DNA from: Candidatus Chlamydia sanziniae
GTDB taxonomy: Bacteria > Chlamydiota > Chlamydiia > Chlamydiales > Chlamydiaceae
Length of the DNA: 64,000 nucleotides
Reading direction: 5' to 3'
NCBI RefSeq assembly: GCF_001653975.1
Contig: NZ_CP014639.1
Location: 372,001 to 436,000, forward strand
Position 1 is the first letter of the stretch; every line of letters begins with the position of its first letter. A program made the translations under genes and the position numbers. Below are positions 18,668-28,269 of the stretch, piece by piece. The notes beneath the pieces were generated by a model, which ran no database searches, was not told where the DNA came from, and worked only from the letters and a program-made list of their open reading frames with translations.

Positions 18668-21600
18668 AACCATTTGATATTTTTAATCCCGATACTTCGA
18701 TACAAGGGAAATTTTTCCTAGAAGCTTCTGCTGGTACAGGAAAAACCTTCACTTTGGAGCATATTATTTTAAGAGGTTTAATTGAAGGTTCTATAACACA
18801 TATAGAAAACATTCTTGCGGTTACTTTTACCAACGCAGCTGCTAATGAACTTAAGCTTCGTATACGAGAGAGTCTCTCTAAATGCCTGAGAGAGTTCCAA
18901 GCTTCACTCGCATGTCAGGAAGCTTCTTTTCTTCCCTACCTATCTCCTCATCAGGATGTAAAACAGCTTTACATGAACATTCGCAATGCCTTGGTCACCA
19001 TAGAGCGGATGTCTCTATTTACTATACACGGGTTTTGCAATTCTGTATTAAAACAATATTTTCCAGGAACACGTCTTCTCCATAAGAATCCGGGGCTAAC
19101 TCATACCCAACTTATTCTTCACCATATCCAAGATTATTTGGCTCAAGATCTTTGGCGTGCTGTACTTTTCCCCGAACAATTTCAATTATTAGCAGTTCGT
19201 TATAATTTACATTCCACGCACTCTGCTTCTCTTATCGACAAACTACTAGCTAACTATGGGACTACGATTGCTGATACTCTTCCTAAGCTTTCTGAAACTT
19301 CGACAAAGCTAACACTGTGGCATCAAAATATTCGTGACTTACTTAAGAACTTTCCAAAAGAAAATTTTCTTGCTCAGTTTACGGCACATATAGAAGGATT
19401 TAAAAAACAATCCTTTTCTCTTATCAAGGATATTCACTGTTTCGTTGACACTCTGTATTCTTCTGCAACTCATAGTACGTTATTCGCATTCTTCAAACTT
19501 GCAGATGCCTTGCATCCGCACAACCGGTTAGCTCGCTATCAACCTTGTGAGGCTTTCCACATTTTAGAAGAAATGTCATGGCTAGAATGCACTTCACAAT
19601 TTTGTAATCTTGATGAAATTTTTAATACCTTACTAAAAGATGTACAAGAATATTTAAAACAAAACTACACACCCTGGCTTTCTCCTGATGAAAGTATCCT
19701 TGCTTTGGAGAAATTGCTTTCTACTCCTGAAGCACAACCCGTGATTGTTTCTTTACGAGAACGTTATCAATTCGTCCTTATTGATGAATTTCAAGATACT
19801 GATAAAAAACAGTGGCTCATCTTTTCTACACTTTTTGCTACCCAAAAATTTCAAGGATCATTTTTTTTAATAGGAGATCCTAAACAATCTATTTATGAAT
19901 GGCGTAATGCAGATCTTCCCACATACTTAAAAGCAAAATCTTCATTTTCCAAGAACGCGCAATTACAGCTGATTAATAACTATCGCTCTACACCACGACT
20001 CATGGAGGCAATTAATGAACTGTTTCATAGAATCTCGCCTTTTTTAAAAATTCCTGGCTATCCTCCTATAGAATACTATCCTTTAATTCCTCAATGTCAG
20101 GAAGATTTTCATAATCCACCTTATGCTCCCATACACTTCTTTGTATATGAAAATATAGAAAGTCAAATTCTTTGGATTTCTTCAGAAGCAACTCGCTTAC
20201 AGCAGGAGTATGGCATTCCTTTAGGTCGCATGGTGATTCTAGTCTCAGATTCTGAGCAAGCCTTCGATTTTATTACACACAGCACAGTGCCTATTTCATT
20301 TTCTAAAAATAAATCGGTGTTCCATCTTACAGAAACCTACTTACTTACCTTAGTTTTACTCGAAGCAATTCTTTATCCAGAAAATTATAAAAAGACGAGT
20401 CGTGTTTTAGTCAGCAGTCTTTTTGGACTCTCTCCGTCTGAAATTATTAACAAGAAAGAACAGTACACAACATATTTCTTAACTTTACATACTTACATCT
20501 CGAATTACGGTGTTTTAGCTACTTTTTACCATCTGATGTCTTCACAAGGAGAAACCTTATTAAAGACCCCTCAGGGAGATTTAATCTTTCAGGAGATGGA
20601 AAAACTTTGCAGTTATCTCGATACCATTTCTTCTTATCCTTACCATCAGTTTCTTCATTTACAACGTTTTTCAGAGACAGGGCGGTGGGAAGAAGAGCTT
20701 ACTGTATCCTCTTATTCTGAAGATTTAGAAACTTTAAAAATTACAACAATCCATTCTTCAAAAGGGTTGGAATATGATGTTGTTTTTTGTCCTGGTCTTG
20801 ATAAATCGAAAAAAAATAAAAGTTCTTCGGAATCGTTAAGAGAGATGTATGTTGCCTGCACACGAGCAAGAAAACAACTGTACCTCCCTATAAGTTTCTC
20901 TCCTCCATCATCATGTCCTAAGTTCTCTGCTCTGACAAACTACGTAAAAATAGAAGGATCACACACATCCACGTATGATCTAGCTATGCACTTAGCTGAG
21001 AAACATCCTTTACTCTTTTCTTGTTCTCAGTCTAAGGAAGACAGCGACCTCAACTTCACAACTTTTTCTCTACAACCTCCTGAAACATTCTCCTTACATC
21101 TTCCTCTTCCCAAAGAGATTTTTTCTTTTTCTTCAGTAAAGCCTACATTGGATAGTTATAAAGAAGCTGAAAACTCACTCCGTTTTGATCTAAATCCTTC
21201 ACAAGCTCTCCTTCCTCTAGGAGAAAAAACAGGAATTATAATTCACAAGATAATAGAAGCAATACTCCCTATTCCATGCAAAGATAGAAATCACCTTTTT
21301 CCTATAGTCACTAATTTTGTGAAGCACACGCATTTGGTGGGATTTGAAGAAATGATTATAATGTTATTAATTGAAACATTTTTTACTCCTCTTAGTTTCC
21401 CTTCGCACACTTTTATCTTAGCAGATATTTCTCCTGAGAAGATGTTTAGAGAAGCCTCTTTTCTTTTTTCACACAATGAAAATCTTTGGCAAGGTAGTAT
21501 AGATCTTTTTTTTGAACACGAAAGAAAATATTATATTATTGATTGGAAAACATCGTTTTTAGGAGAAAAGAAAACAGATTATTCTAAAACCAACCTTATG

Positions 21601-21813
21601 ACTTATGTACAACAAGAGAATTTGGATTATCAAGGAGGGATTTACTTAGAGGCTGCAAAAAAATTTTTACGACAATTTAAGATTGATGATGAAATACACA
21701 TGGGTTTCGTTTTTATTCGCGGAATAGATAAAGAAGGAAATGGTTTCCTTCCCTTGCAAGGAAGTCCACCCTTTAATCCCACAATAATCCGAAAATATCC
21801 GGTCTATCATTAG
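18664..21813 (+). CDS. recB: Exodeoxyribonuclease V beta subunit RecB (helicase-nuclease)
   Basis: 1049 residues with a GTG start overlapping the recC stop. Superfamily 1 helicase motifs are intact: Walker A ASAGTGKT (residues 21-28), TFTNAAANELKLRI, LIDEFQDTDKKQW, GDPKQSIYEWRNAD, NNYRSTPRLMEA, IHSSKGLEYDVVF and YVACTRARKQLYL. The C-terminal nuclease has the expected acidic triad region: GSIDLFFEHERKYYIIDWKTSFL, then YQGGIYLEA. It acts with RecC and RecD to resect double-strand ends and load RecA. It lacks ~130 residues compared with the E. coli protein. Its 3' end overlaps convergent mreC by 41 bases. Confidence 0.94.
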   Translation: MKPFDIFNPDTSIQGKFFLEASAGTGKTFTLEHIILRGLIEGSITHIENILAVTFTNAAANELKLRIRESLSKCLREFQASLACQEASFLPYLSPHQDVKQLYMNIRNALVTIERMSLFTIHGFCNSVLKQYFPGTRLLHKNPGLTHTQLILHHIQDYLAQDLWRAVLFPEQFQLLAVRYNLHSTHSASLIDKLLANYGTTIADTLPKLSETSTKLTLWHQNIRDLLKNFPKENFLAQFTAHIEGFKKQSFSLIKDIHCFVDTLYSSATHSTLFAFFKLADALHPHNRLARYQPCEAFHILEEMSWLECTSQFCNLDEIFNTLLKDVQEYLKQNYTPWLSPDESILALEKLLSTPEAQPVIVSLRERYQFVLIDEFQDTDKKQWLIFSTLFATQKFQGSFFLIGDPKQSIYEWRNADLPTYLKAKSSFSKNAQLQLINNYRSTPRLMEAINELFHRISPFLKIPGYPPIEYYPLIPQCQEDFHNPPYAPIHFFVYENIESQILWISSEATRLQQEYGIPLGRMVILVSDSEQAFDFITHSTVPISFSKNKSVFHLTETYLLTLVLLEAILYPENYKKTSRVLVSSLFGLSPSEIINKKEQYTTYFLTLHTYISNYGVLATFYHLMSSQGETLLKTPQGDLIFQEMEKLCSYLDTISSYPYHQFLHLQRFSETGRWEEELTVSSYSEDLETLKITTIHSSKGLEYDVVFCPGLDKSKKNKSSSESLREMYVACTRARKQLYLPISFSPPSSCPKFSALTNYVKIEGSHTSTYDLAMHLAEKHPLLFSCSQSKEDSDLNFTTFSLQPPETFSLHLPLPKEIFSFSSVKPTLDSYKEAENSLRFDLNPSQALLPLGEKTGIIIHKIIEAILPIPCKDRNHLFPIVTNFVKHTHLVGFEEMIIMLLIETFFTPLSFPSHTFILADISPEKMFREASFLFSHNENLWQGSIDLFFEHERKYYIIDWKTSFLGEKKTDYSKTNLMTYVQQENLDYQGGIYLEAAKKFLRQFKIDDEIHMGFVFIRGIDKEGNGFLPLQGSPPFNPTIIRKYPVYH

Positions 21814-22792
21814 GATTAAATTCCATAGGAGGTAGAATAAGAAGATGTGAAAGTTTATTTAGATTTGCCTCTAAAGAATGTGCTTCTATTTTAAATGTAC
21901 ACGCACCTTCTTGTGGAAGAAATATTTTAGTTACGCGAGCAACAAGTAATCCTGGAGGGAAGATGCCATCTAAACCTGTAGTTACCAAAATGTCTCCAGG
22001 CAATAAATCTTTCTCTTGTTGTGCAAAGCAAAACTCTTCTCCTTGCAAAATAGAAGCTTCTTGTTTCCACAGAGCTCCTCCAGTTCCAGAAAGAGTGCCT
22101 CTTAAAAGCTTTTGATTTTCGCCTTCAGACTGTATTCGAGAGATCAGTTCCTTGAGTTGCAATATTGTGTTATATTTATCTTTTTCCAGAATATATGTAT
22201 CAGAAAGCTGTTCTAACTCCTGGACGCACTCACGAAGATGATGTTTCACCCACCAAGCCTGTATCCCTCCACGCATGGCTATAACAGAGGGTTTCATTCC
22301 TACATCGGTAATTAAGCGTACTCGAGCTTGATTTATTCCTACATAATCCACAAGTCCTACTAAGACTTTTCCAGAAATTACGGGAGAATTTTTTTTGATT
22401 CCCTGTTCTTTGCCTACATCTACCCAGCAAGAGCTTGCCCAATGTGCAGGATCGCGATAGATCACATGACTTTCTATAAGTTTATGAAAATAAGGAGTCA
22501 GAATCTCAGGAAATACAGGAGGTTTATGGTCTATAACTTCTTGAACTAGCAGTTTCTTTTTTAATGCTATGATTTGCTCATTCAGTAGAAGATTTTCTAC
22601 TTCTAAAAAAGAATGTTCTGAAACATAATGGTTTTTAGGTTTAGGGAAAATGTTTGTGTACAGAGAGACAAAGTGTTTGTGCATAGCTTCATAAAGCTCT
22701 TTAGGCATACTCCAACAAAGAAAAACCCCAAAAATAATCACCGTGTAGATATAAAATTTTACTTTCTTGTTTCGAAGACTAGAGTAACTCAT
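21773..22792 (-). CDS. mreC: Rod shape-determining protein MreC
   Basis: 339 residues from the ATG at MSYSSLRNKKVKF, which lies inside the end of aspC (14-base overlap). One N-terminal membrane helix (about residues 9-29) is followed by a coiled coil (FLEVENLLLNEQIIALKKKLL) and two beta-barrel domains (SCWVDVGKEQGIKKNSPVISGKVLVGLVDYVG; LPGDILVTTGLDGIFPPGLLVARV). MreC links MreB to cell-wall synthases. In chlamydiae, which lack FtsZ, MreB and its partners drive polarised division. The convergent overlap with recB covers the last 13 codons of each gene. Confidence 0.92.
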   Translation of the reverse strand: MSYSSLRNKKVKFYIYTVIIFGVFLCWSMPKELYEAMHKHFVSLYTNIFPKPKNHYVSEHSFLEVENLLLNEQIIALKKKLLVQEVIDHKPPVFPEILTPYFHKLIESHVIYRDPAHWASSCWVDVGKEQGIKKNSPVISGKVLVGLVDYVGINQARVRLITDVGMKPSVIAMRGGIQAWWVKHHLRECVQELEQLSDTYILEKDKYNTILQLKELISRIQSEGENQKLLRGTLSGTGGALWKQEASILQGEEFCFAQQEKDLLPGDILVTTGLDGIFPPGLLVARVTKIFLPQEGACTFKIEAHSLEANLNKLSHLLILPPMEFNPNDRPDIFGLLWD

Positions 22793-23969
22793 AAGCTTCA
22801 ACTAAGCTTTGCAGTACATGCTCTATATTTTTTTCTGTAATGCCGTTTAAATTTAACCGTCCTCCTGCTGTTGTATAGACAGCCTTTTCTTCTCTTAAAA
22901 AGAGTACTTGTTTAGTAGAAAATCCTGGATATCCAAAGAAGCCTTTCTGTGACAAAATGAAATCAAAGGTATGTCCTGCAACTGTACGTAAAGCATGGAC
23001 AAACTTGGTTCTCATTTTATTTAAAGATTCACGTATAGTATCAATCTCAGATAGCCACTCTTGTTTTAAATAAGGATTGCTCAAAATCGTCGCAACAATT
23101 TCCCCTCCAAAGCGATTTGGTGAAGAATATTCGCCACGCACTTTTTCTTTCAGACAACTTGTAATTTTATCTATTTCCTCTGGGAAGATGTCATGAACAG
23201 CAAAGTATCCTACACGTTCACCATAAAGAGAAAAATTCTTGCTTGCAGATACAGCAATTAGCACAGTGTTCCCTGCTTCTATACAGAGCTGTACAGGCTT
23301 TCTATCAGCATCTATACCATCAGCAAATCCCTGGTAAGCCATATCAAAAAAAGGAATTAACTCACGTTCTTTCATAAGCGCTGCAAGCTCTCTCCACATA
23401 GATTCAGTAAAATCTACTCCAGTTGGATTGTGACAACAACAATGGAACAAAACAACAGAGTATTTCTTGGCGTTTTTGAAAAAAGCGACCAATTGTTCAA
23501 ACATTAGATTTTTGTGTTCCAAACTATAATAGGGATACTGGATAATTTCTAAGCCTTCTTGAGCAAAAATGCGTATATGATTGCTCCATGTTTGTTCAGG
23601 AATGTATGCTGTCCTCGTGAGCCCTGTCATAGCAAAGATTTTCGCACCTAGATGCAAAGCTCCTGTACCTCCTAGAGTCTGACAACCCGTCACAGTATCT
23701 GGATCTATGGAACCAAAAACAAACTCTCGCATTTCATCGAGAAAAACAGACGAGCCTAAAATCGGTAAGTAACGCTTATTCTGTTCATCTTCTAGAATTA
23801 CCGTTTGTGCCTTACGTACACTAGACACCCCCCCATACCGTTTTTGTGGATGTTCATAAGTACCTATCACCAGGTTCACTTTGTTATATCGCTTATCCTC
23901 CAAAAACAATTTCTGTAGACCTAAAATAGCATCGGGTTCGAAGGTAGGTAGTTGACTAAAAAATTTCAT
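22779..23969 (-). CDS. tyrB: Aromatic/aspartate aminotransferase (AspC/TyrB family)
   Basis: 396 residues, class I aminotransferase of the aspartate/tyrosine group. Visible signatures are LGGTGALHLGAKIF (cofactor phosphate region), HCCCHNPTGVDFT, FFDMAYQGFADG and SASKNFSLYGERVGYF, with the PLP-binding lysine in SASKN. C-terminal GRLNLNGI precedes a conserved Asn/Arg substrate region that here reads NLNGI rather than the common GR-x-N-x-AG. It probably interconverts glutamate/2-oxoglutarate with aspartate or aromatic acids; specificity cannot be told from sequence. It is followed by and overlaps mreC, forming an operon. Confidence 0.9.
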   Translation of the reverse strand: MKFFSQLPTFEPDAILGLQKLFLEDKRYNKVNLVIGTYEHPQKRYGGVSSVRKAQTVILEDEQNKRYLPILGSSVFLDEMREFVFGSIDPDTVTGCQTLGGTGALHLGAKIFAMTGLTRTAYIPEQTWSNHIRIFAQEGLEIIQYPYYSLEHKNLMFEQLVAFFKNAKKYSVVLFHCCCHNPTGVDFTESMWRELAALMKERELIPFFDMAYQGFADGIDADRKPVQLCIEAGNTVLIAVSASKNFSLYGERVGYFAVHDIFPEEIDKITSCLKEKVRGEYSSPNRFGGEIVATILSNPYLKQEWLSEIDTIRESLNKMRTKFVHALRTVAGHTFDFILSQKGFFGYPGFSTKQVLFLREEKAVYTTAGGRLNLNGITEKNIEHVLQSLVEAYELL

Positions 23970-24038
23970 ATATAGTTAGACCTTTTGTTGTAACAAAGAT
24001 TGATTCTAAACCTTATCCCGTGATAGCTTTTTTCTCTT

Positions 24039-24111
24039 GGGGTATTAGCTCAGTCGGTAGAGCGCAACAATGGCATTGTTGAGGTCAGCGGTTCGACTCC
24101 GCTATACTCCA
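24039..24111 (+). tRNA. tRNA-Ala (anticodon GGC)
   Basis: 73 bases fold as a standard cloverleaf: acceptor GGGGTAT/ATACTCC, D-arm GCTC/GAGC, anticodon stem CAACA/TGTTG with loop ATGGCAT giving anticodon GGC, and T-arm AGCGG/CCGCT with loop TTCGACT. The discriminator is A. The G-U pair at the third acceptor position is the wobble identity element expected for alanine tRNA. CCA is not encoded. It lies alone on the plus strand between minus-strand tyrB and greA. Confidence 0.96.
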
Positions 24112-24115
24112 CGCT

Positions 24116-26272
24116 TCATTGCGTATCCCATATAGACCGTATTTTAGAAATTTTGTATTCCTTCATTTGAAGCATTACCTTAGCACCTACACTTTTTCCC
24201 AGCATATTTTGTGCAAGTTTTGATTTCAAAGAAAGAATACCTTGATCGGGATTAGCATCCCAAGGACCAAGAAGAGTGTAGTCTACGCAATTTCCCTGCT
24301 CATCTTCCAAGGTGACTCTACACCCTATACCCACCTTATTTGTGAAGACTATATCCTTGGTAAGTATCTTAGAGTGATTTATTTCTTCAGACAATATACG
24401 TATTTCTTCTTGTAAACGCGATCTTTTTTCTAAAGCAAATTTATATTCAGAATTTTCTCTCAGATCTCCCAAAGCACGAGCATCTTCAATTTCTTTAGCA
24501 TTCTCTATCATCTCTTTACCAACAAGAGACTGCAATTTATTCTTCATACGAGAAAAACTTTCAGAAGTGGCCCAAAAAACATCTTCTTCAATAGTGGGTG
24601 CGTGTTTTTTTAAACCGGAATGCACAACTTCAGCAAGACTTTGCAAAACATTCAAATCACTGGAAGAAAATTGCGGACACTTCGTCGACAATAACAAACA
24701 TTCCTGTAAAAAAGGAAGTGGAGCTTGTTCTATCATTCGACGGATGGGAAGGTAACGTTGACTCACTAGGAAATGATGCATTTTTTTCCCCAACTCTTTT
24801 TGGGGTGTAGAAGCAATATGATACATAAAGGTCAAAGCTGCTTCAAGGAACAGCCTCTGAATCTCTTTATCTTGAGGATCGAAAATTCCATCTTCTCCAC
24901 TTCCTAATTTTAAAAAAAACCACGTAAAAAACTCTGGAAACATCATAGGTTGATGTACAACTTCTAATAATTTCTGCTTTAATTTTTCCAAACTCTCAGG
25001 ATTGGTTTTAAGTATTTTATACGTAGATTCTCTGAGTGTATGTGTGGAAGTATATAAAAGAATCTGCATGAAAATCTTCTCCCAAAAAGGAGAAAACTTT
25101 TTTATTAAAATTAGAAAAGATTTCTGTAGCGCAGTGATAGGAATTTTCTCTAAAAAACGACTGACATCATCTTCTGATAAAGAACAAATAAAATCACTAT
25201 CGATACTCACGTTCTTCTCCGCTAGATAATCCGACAAAAGAAGGTCTCGTTGCAATTGTAAAGCTTTGTTGTCCCCAACATCAAGAGCTTCAAGGGCATG
25301 CACTAAATATGTGCGAATCTCAAAATTTTTCAATTCACTATGCAAATCCCTAATAAAGTAATAGATAAGAGAAATACGCTCGATATTATTCTGGGCAAGT
25401 TCATATTTACGTTTTAGCTGGGAGAGATGTGAATCCCTCACTGAAGAAAGAATATAAGGCTCTTTAGAATTATCAGGAGATAAAATGCGTGTATCTTTTT
25501 TGATCTTAGTTTTGGTGGCTTGCCACCAACGATTCCAATCAGATTCAGGAATGACAAGCTCTATAAGCTCTTCTTTTATCTCCTTTGCTGTCTTTGGACC
25601 CAAATCTCTAATAAGAATTTCAATAACTTCAACAGGATATTCTTTAGCATAAGCTTCAAAGCTATCGGGATCTCCAAATCGTCGAGAAAGAAAATGCTCC
25701 TTGTCCAAAGGAATTAGGCTTTTAAAAGCCGTCTCGAAAGAAATATCCTTAGCCATCATGATGCCTTCGAATTCTATCAAAACCTTCTGCTGAAGAAAAG
25801 AGACATCCATGACTTCTCCAACGCCCCATCCTCCTTGATGAAACACAAAATTCCCCTTAGTCAAATGCATCAAAAACTCAAAACGACTCAAACTGTACTG
25901 AAAATCACGGCCATCCCGAAGCCCAACAACCCGCAAAGCCTCGTCAAAATTCTCCTGATCAGCATATTTCTCTTGTACATATTTGAAAGCAATATCATAA
26001 AACATCTTATTATTAGATGTTTGCAAATCCAAGATCAGTTGAAGCACTCGATCTTTATTTACTCCTTCAGGAACCTTTTCCCAAAGAGGAAGTACTGTAT
26101 CTACAATCTTTCCAAATAACGGTGCAAAAGAAGAAAAACGAACTTTCTCTAAAATTTGAACAAGCTCCTCTCCTCGTACTACATCATTAAAACAATACTC
26201 TTCCCATAGACTAAAAAAGCTCGCGGGTTGCTCTTCCTCTATTAAGACTTGCAACTTTTCTAAATAGTCCAC
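24116..26272 (-). CDS. greA: Transcription elongation factor GreA with long N-terminal extension
   Basis: 718 residues, against about 160 for ordinary GreA. The last ~155 residues are GreA: a coiled coil with the acidic tip motif ALGDLRENSEYKFA and the C-terminal FKBP-like domain (KVGIGCRVTLEDEQGN to GAKVMLQM). GreA rescues backtracked RNA polymerase by stimulating transcript cleavage. The first ~550 residues are mostly helical repeats with a CarD/Tudor-like patch near residues 140-170 (FHQGGWGVGEVMDVSFLQQKVLIEFEG). This patch resembles RNA-polymerase-binding CarD/TRCF N-terminal folds, an inference from pattern only. This extended form is characteristic of chlamydiae. Confidence 0.93.
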   Translation of the reverse strand: MDYLEKLQVLIEEEQPASFFSLWEEYCFNDVVRGEELVQILEKVRFSSFAPLFGKIVDTVLPLWEKVPEGVNKDRVLQLILDLQTSNNKMFYDIAFKYVQEKYADQENFDEALRVVGLRDGRDFQYSLSRFEFLMHLTKGNFVFHQGGWGVGEVMDVSFLQQKVLIEFEGIMMAKDISFETAFKSLIPLDKEHFLSRRFGDPDSFEAYAKEYPVEVIEILIRDLGPKTAKEIKEELIELVIPESDWNRWWQATKTKIKKDTRILSPDNSKEPYILSSVRDSHLSQLKRKYELAQNNIERISLIYYFIRDLHSELKNFEIRTYLVHALEALDVGDNKALQLQRDLLLSDYLAEKNVSIDSDFICSLSEDDVSRFLEKIPITALQKSFLILIKKFSPFWEKIFMQILLYTSTHTLRESTYKILKTNPESLEKLKQKLLEVVHQPMMFPEFFTWFFLKLGSGEDGIFDPQDKEIQRLFLEAALTFMYHIASTPQKELGKKMHHFLVSQRYLPIRRMIEQAPLPFLQECLLLSTKCPQFSSSDLNVLQSLAEVVHSGLKKHAPTIEEDVFWATSESFSRMKNKLQSLVGKEMIENAKEIEDARALGDLRENSEYKFALEKRSRLQEEIRILSEEINHSKILTKDIVFTNKVGIGCRVTLEDEQGNCVDYTLLGPWDANPDQGILSLKSKLAQNMLGKSVGAKVMLQMKEYKISKIRSIWDTQ

Positions 26273-26384
26273 GATATCTCCTATTTTTACTCCGCGAATA
26301 TACGCTTAAGTATAAAAAAGAGCAATATCGCAATACAAAATAATCAAAGTTATTTTATAATAAACCAAAATAATGGTGATTGTT

Positions 26385-26816
26385 ATGAATAGTAAGTCTG
26401 CTGAAAAAATAATAGATTCTATAAAACAAATCCTAACTATTTATAAAATAGACTTTGACTCTTCTTTCGGTTCTGCTTTAACTTCCGATTCCGATGCAGA
26501 TTACGAATACCTAATCCACAAAACTCAAGAAAAAATCCAAGAATTAGATAAACGCGCGCAAGAAATTCTTACACAAACAGGAATGACTCGTGAGCAAATG
26601 GAAGTCTTTGCAAATAATCCTGATAACTTCTCTCCTGAAGAATGGCTTGCCCTAGAAAATATCCGCTCTTCGTGTGAAGAATACAAGAAAGAAACAGAAT
26701 CTTTGATCAATGAAGTTACCCAAGATTTAACAAATAACGATAGAAAAACCAAAGGCAAAAAACTCCAATCTTCTTCTACTAAAAAAAATAAGAAAAAAAA
26801 CTGGATTCCCTTATAA
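26385..26816 (+). CDS. CT635-family protein, probable type III chaperone for the CT622-like effector
   Basis: 143 residues from the second ATG (MNSKSAEKIIDS), which has GGTGAT about eight bases upstream; an ATG four codons earlier is the alternative. The sequence is acidic and helical (EYLIHKTQEKIQELDKRAQEILTQ; NIRSSCEEYKKETESLINE), followed by a Lys/Ser-rich basic tail (from about residue 123). In C. trachomatis CT635 co-purifies with CT622 and was proposed as its novel chaperone. The CT622 homologue is in this window at 5786-7699. It is followed after 22 bases by nqrA on the same strand and is divergent from greA. Confidence 0.8.
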   Translation: MNSKSAEKIIDSIKQILTIYKIDFDSSFGSALTSDSDADYEYLIHKTQEKIQELDKRAQEILTQTGMTREQMEVFANNPDNFSPEEWLALENIRSSCEEYKKETESLINEVTQDLTNNDRKTKGKKLQSSSTKKNKKKNWIPL

Positions 26817-26838
26817 AATCACCTATAATCTCAAAGAT

Positions 26839-28269
26839 ATGAAAATCGCTGTATCTCAAGGTTTAGATCTATCCTTACAAGGATCTCCAAAAGAGTCTGG
26901 ATTCTATAATAGAGTGGATCCAGACTTTGTTGCTATAGATCTGAGGCCTTTTTGCTCCTTAGCTTTAAAACTTAAAGTGGCGCAAGGGGATGTTATAAAC
27001 TCAGGATGTCCTATAGCTGAATATAAGCATTTTCCTAACACCTTCATTACATCCCATGTTTCAGGAACCGTAACTAGTATACGCCGAGGAGTAAAACGCT
27101 CTCTTTTAGATGTTGTGATTAAAAAACTTCCAGGTCCGACAATTACGGAATATTCCTACGATTTACAAACCCTGTCTCATTTAGAACTTTTAGAAGTGTT
27201 TAAAAAAGAAGGACTGTTTGCCTTAATGAAACAACGTCCCTTTGATATCCCTGCGCTTCCCACGAAAAGTCCAAAAGACATTTTCATCAATCTTGCAGAT
27301 AACCGACCATTTACTCCTGTTCCAGAAAAACACCTTGCTTTATTTTCTTCTAAAGAAGAAGGCTTCTACGTTTTTGTGGTAGGGGTGCGGGCAATAGCGA
27401 AACTTTTTGGGCTTCGTCCTCATATTATCTTTAGAGATCGTCTGACATTGCCCACCCAAGACCTAAAAGCCATAGCCCACCTCCATACAATTTCTGGTCC
27501 GTTTCCCTCAGGATCCCCTTCAATACATATCCAGCAGATAGCTCCTATTACAGATGAAAAACAGGTGATTTTTACCCTGTCTTTTCCAGAAGTTTTAACT
27601 ATTGGTCATCTTTTCCTTAAAGGAAGAATTTTACATGAACAAGTCGTAGCTCTTGCAGGCACAGGAATTAAAAGTTCCCAACGACGTTATATCATTACAA
27701 CGAAAGGAGCTTCCTTCTCTAGTCTACTTAATCTTGAAGAGATTTCCCACAAAGATTCTCTCATTGCTGGAGATCCCTTAACAGGAAGGCTATGTTATAA
27801 AGAAGAGTCTCCTCATTTAGGCCTTCGGGATCACTCGATAACTGTTCTTCCCAACCCCTCGAAGCGCCAAGCTTTCAGCTTCTTAAGACTCGGATTCAAC
27901 AAATTAACATTTACAAAGACATACCTTTCAGGGTTTTTCAAGAAAAAACGCGTTTATATCAATCCAGACACCAATGTACATGGAGAAACTCGCCCCATCA
28001 TAGATACTGAAATTTATGATAAAGTTATGCCAATGAGAATTCCTGTAGTCCCTTTAATTAAAGCAATTATCACAAAAAATTTTAATCTTGCTTGTCAATT
28101 TGGTTTTTTAGAAATCAGCTCCGAAGACTTTGCCTTACCTACGCTTATAGATCCCTCCAAAATAGAGATGCTTACGATAGTAAAAGAAGCTTTAGTGGAA
28201 TACGCTAAAGAAACAGGTATTCTTTCCCCACAAGAGGAAAGTCATATTTGTTCTTCAAAGAACTTATAA
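26839..28269 (+). CDS. nqrA: Na+-translocating NADH:quinone reductase subunit A
   Basis: 476 residues, NqrA family throughout ([13 protein letters not shown] start, [11 protein letters not shown] region, GKIRP-type barrel-sandwich segment near residues 40-90). NqrA is the cytoplasmic ubiquinone-site subunit of Na+-NQR, the enzyme that couples NADH oxidation to sodium export and is the main respiratory sodium pump in chlamydiae. The other subunits are not in this window, so nqrA is separate from nqrB-F here. Length is slightly above the usual ~450. It is co-directional with the CT635-like gene and overlaps convergent hemB by six bases. Confidence 0.94.
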   Translation: MKIAVSQGLDLSLQGSPKESGFYNRVDPDFVAIDLRPFCSLALKLKVAQGDVINSGCPIAEYKHFPNTFITSHVSGTVTSIRRGVKRSLLDVVIKKLPGPTITEYSYDLQTLSHLELLEVFKKEGLFALMKQRPFDIPALPTKSPKDIFINLADNRPFTPVPEKHLALFSSKEEGFYVFVVGVRAIAKLFGLRPHIIFRDRLTLPTQDLKAIAHLHTISGPFPSGSPSIHIQQIAPITDEKQVIFTLSFPEVLTIGHLFLKGRILHEQVVALAGTGIKSSQRRYIITTKGASFSSLLNLEEISHKDSLIAGDPLTGRLCYKEESPHLGLRDHSITVLPNPSKRQAFSFLRLGFNKLTFTKTYLSGFFKKKRVYINPDTNVHGETRPIIDTEIYDKVMPMRIPVVPLIKAIITKNFNLACQFGFLEISSEDFALPTLIDPSKIEMLTIVKEALVEYAKETGILSPQEESHICSSKNL

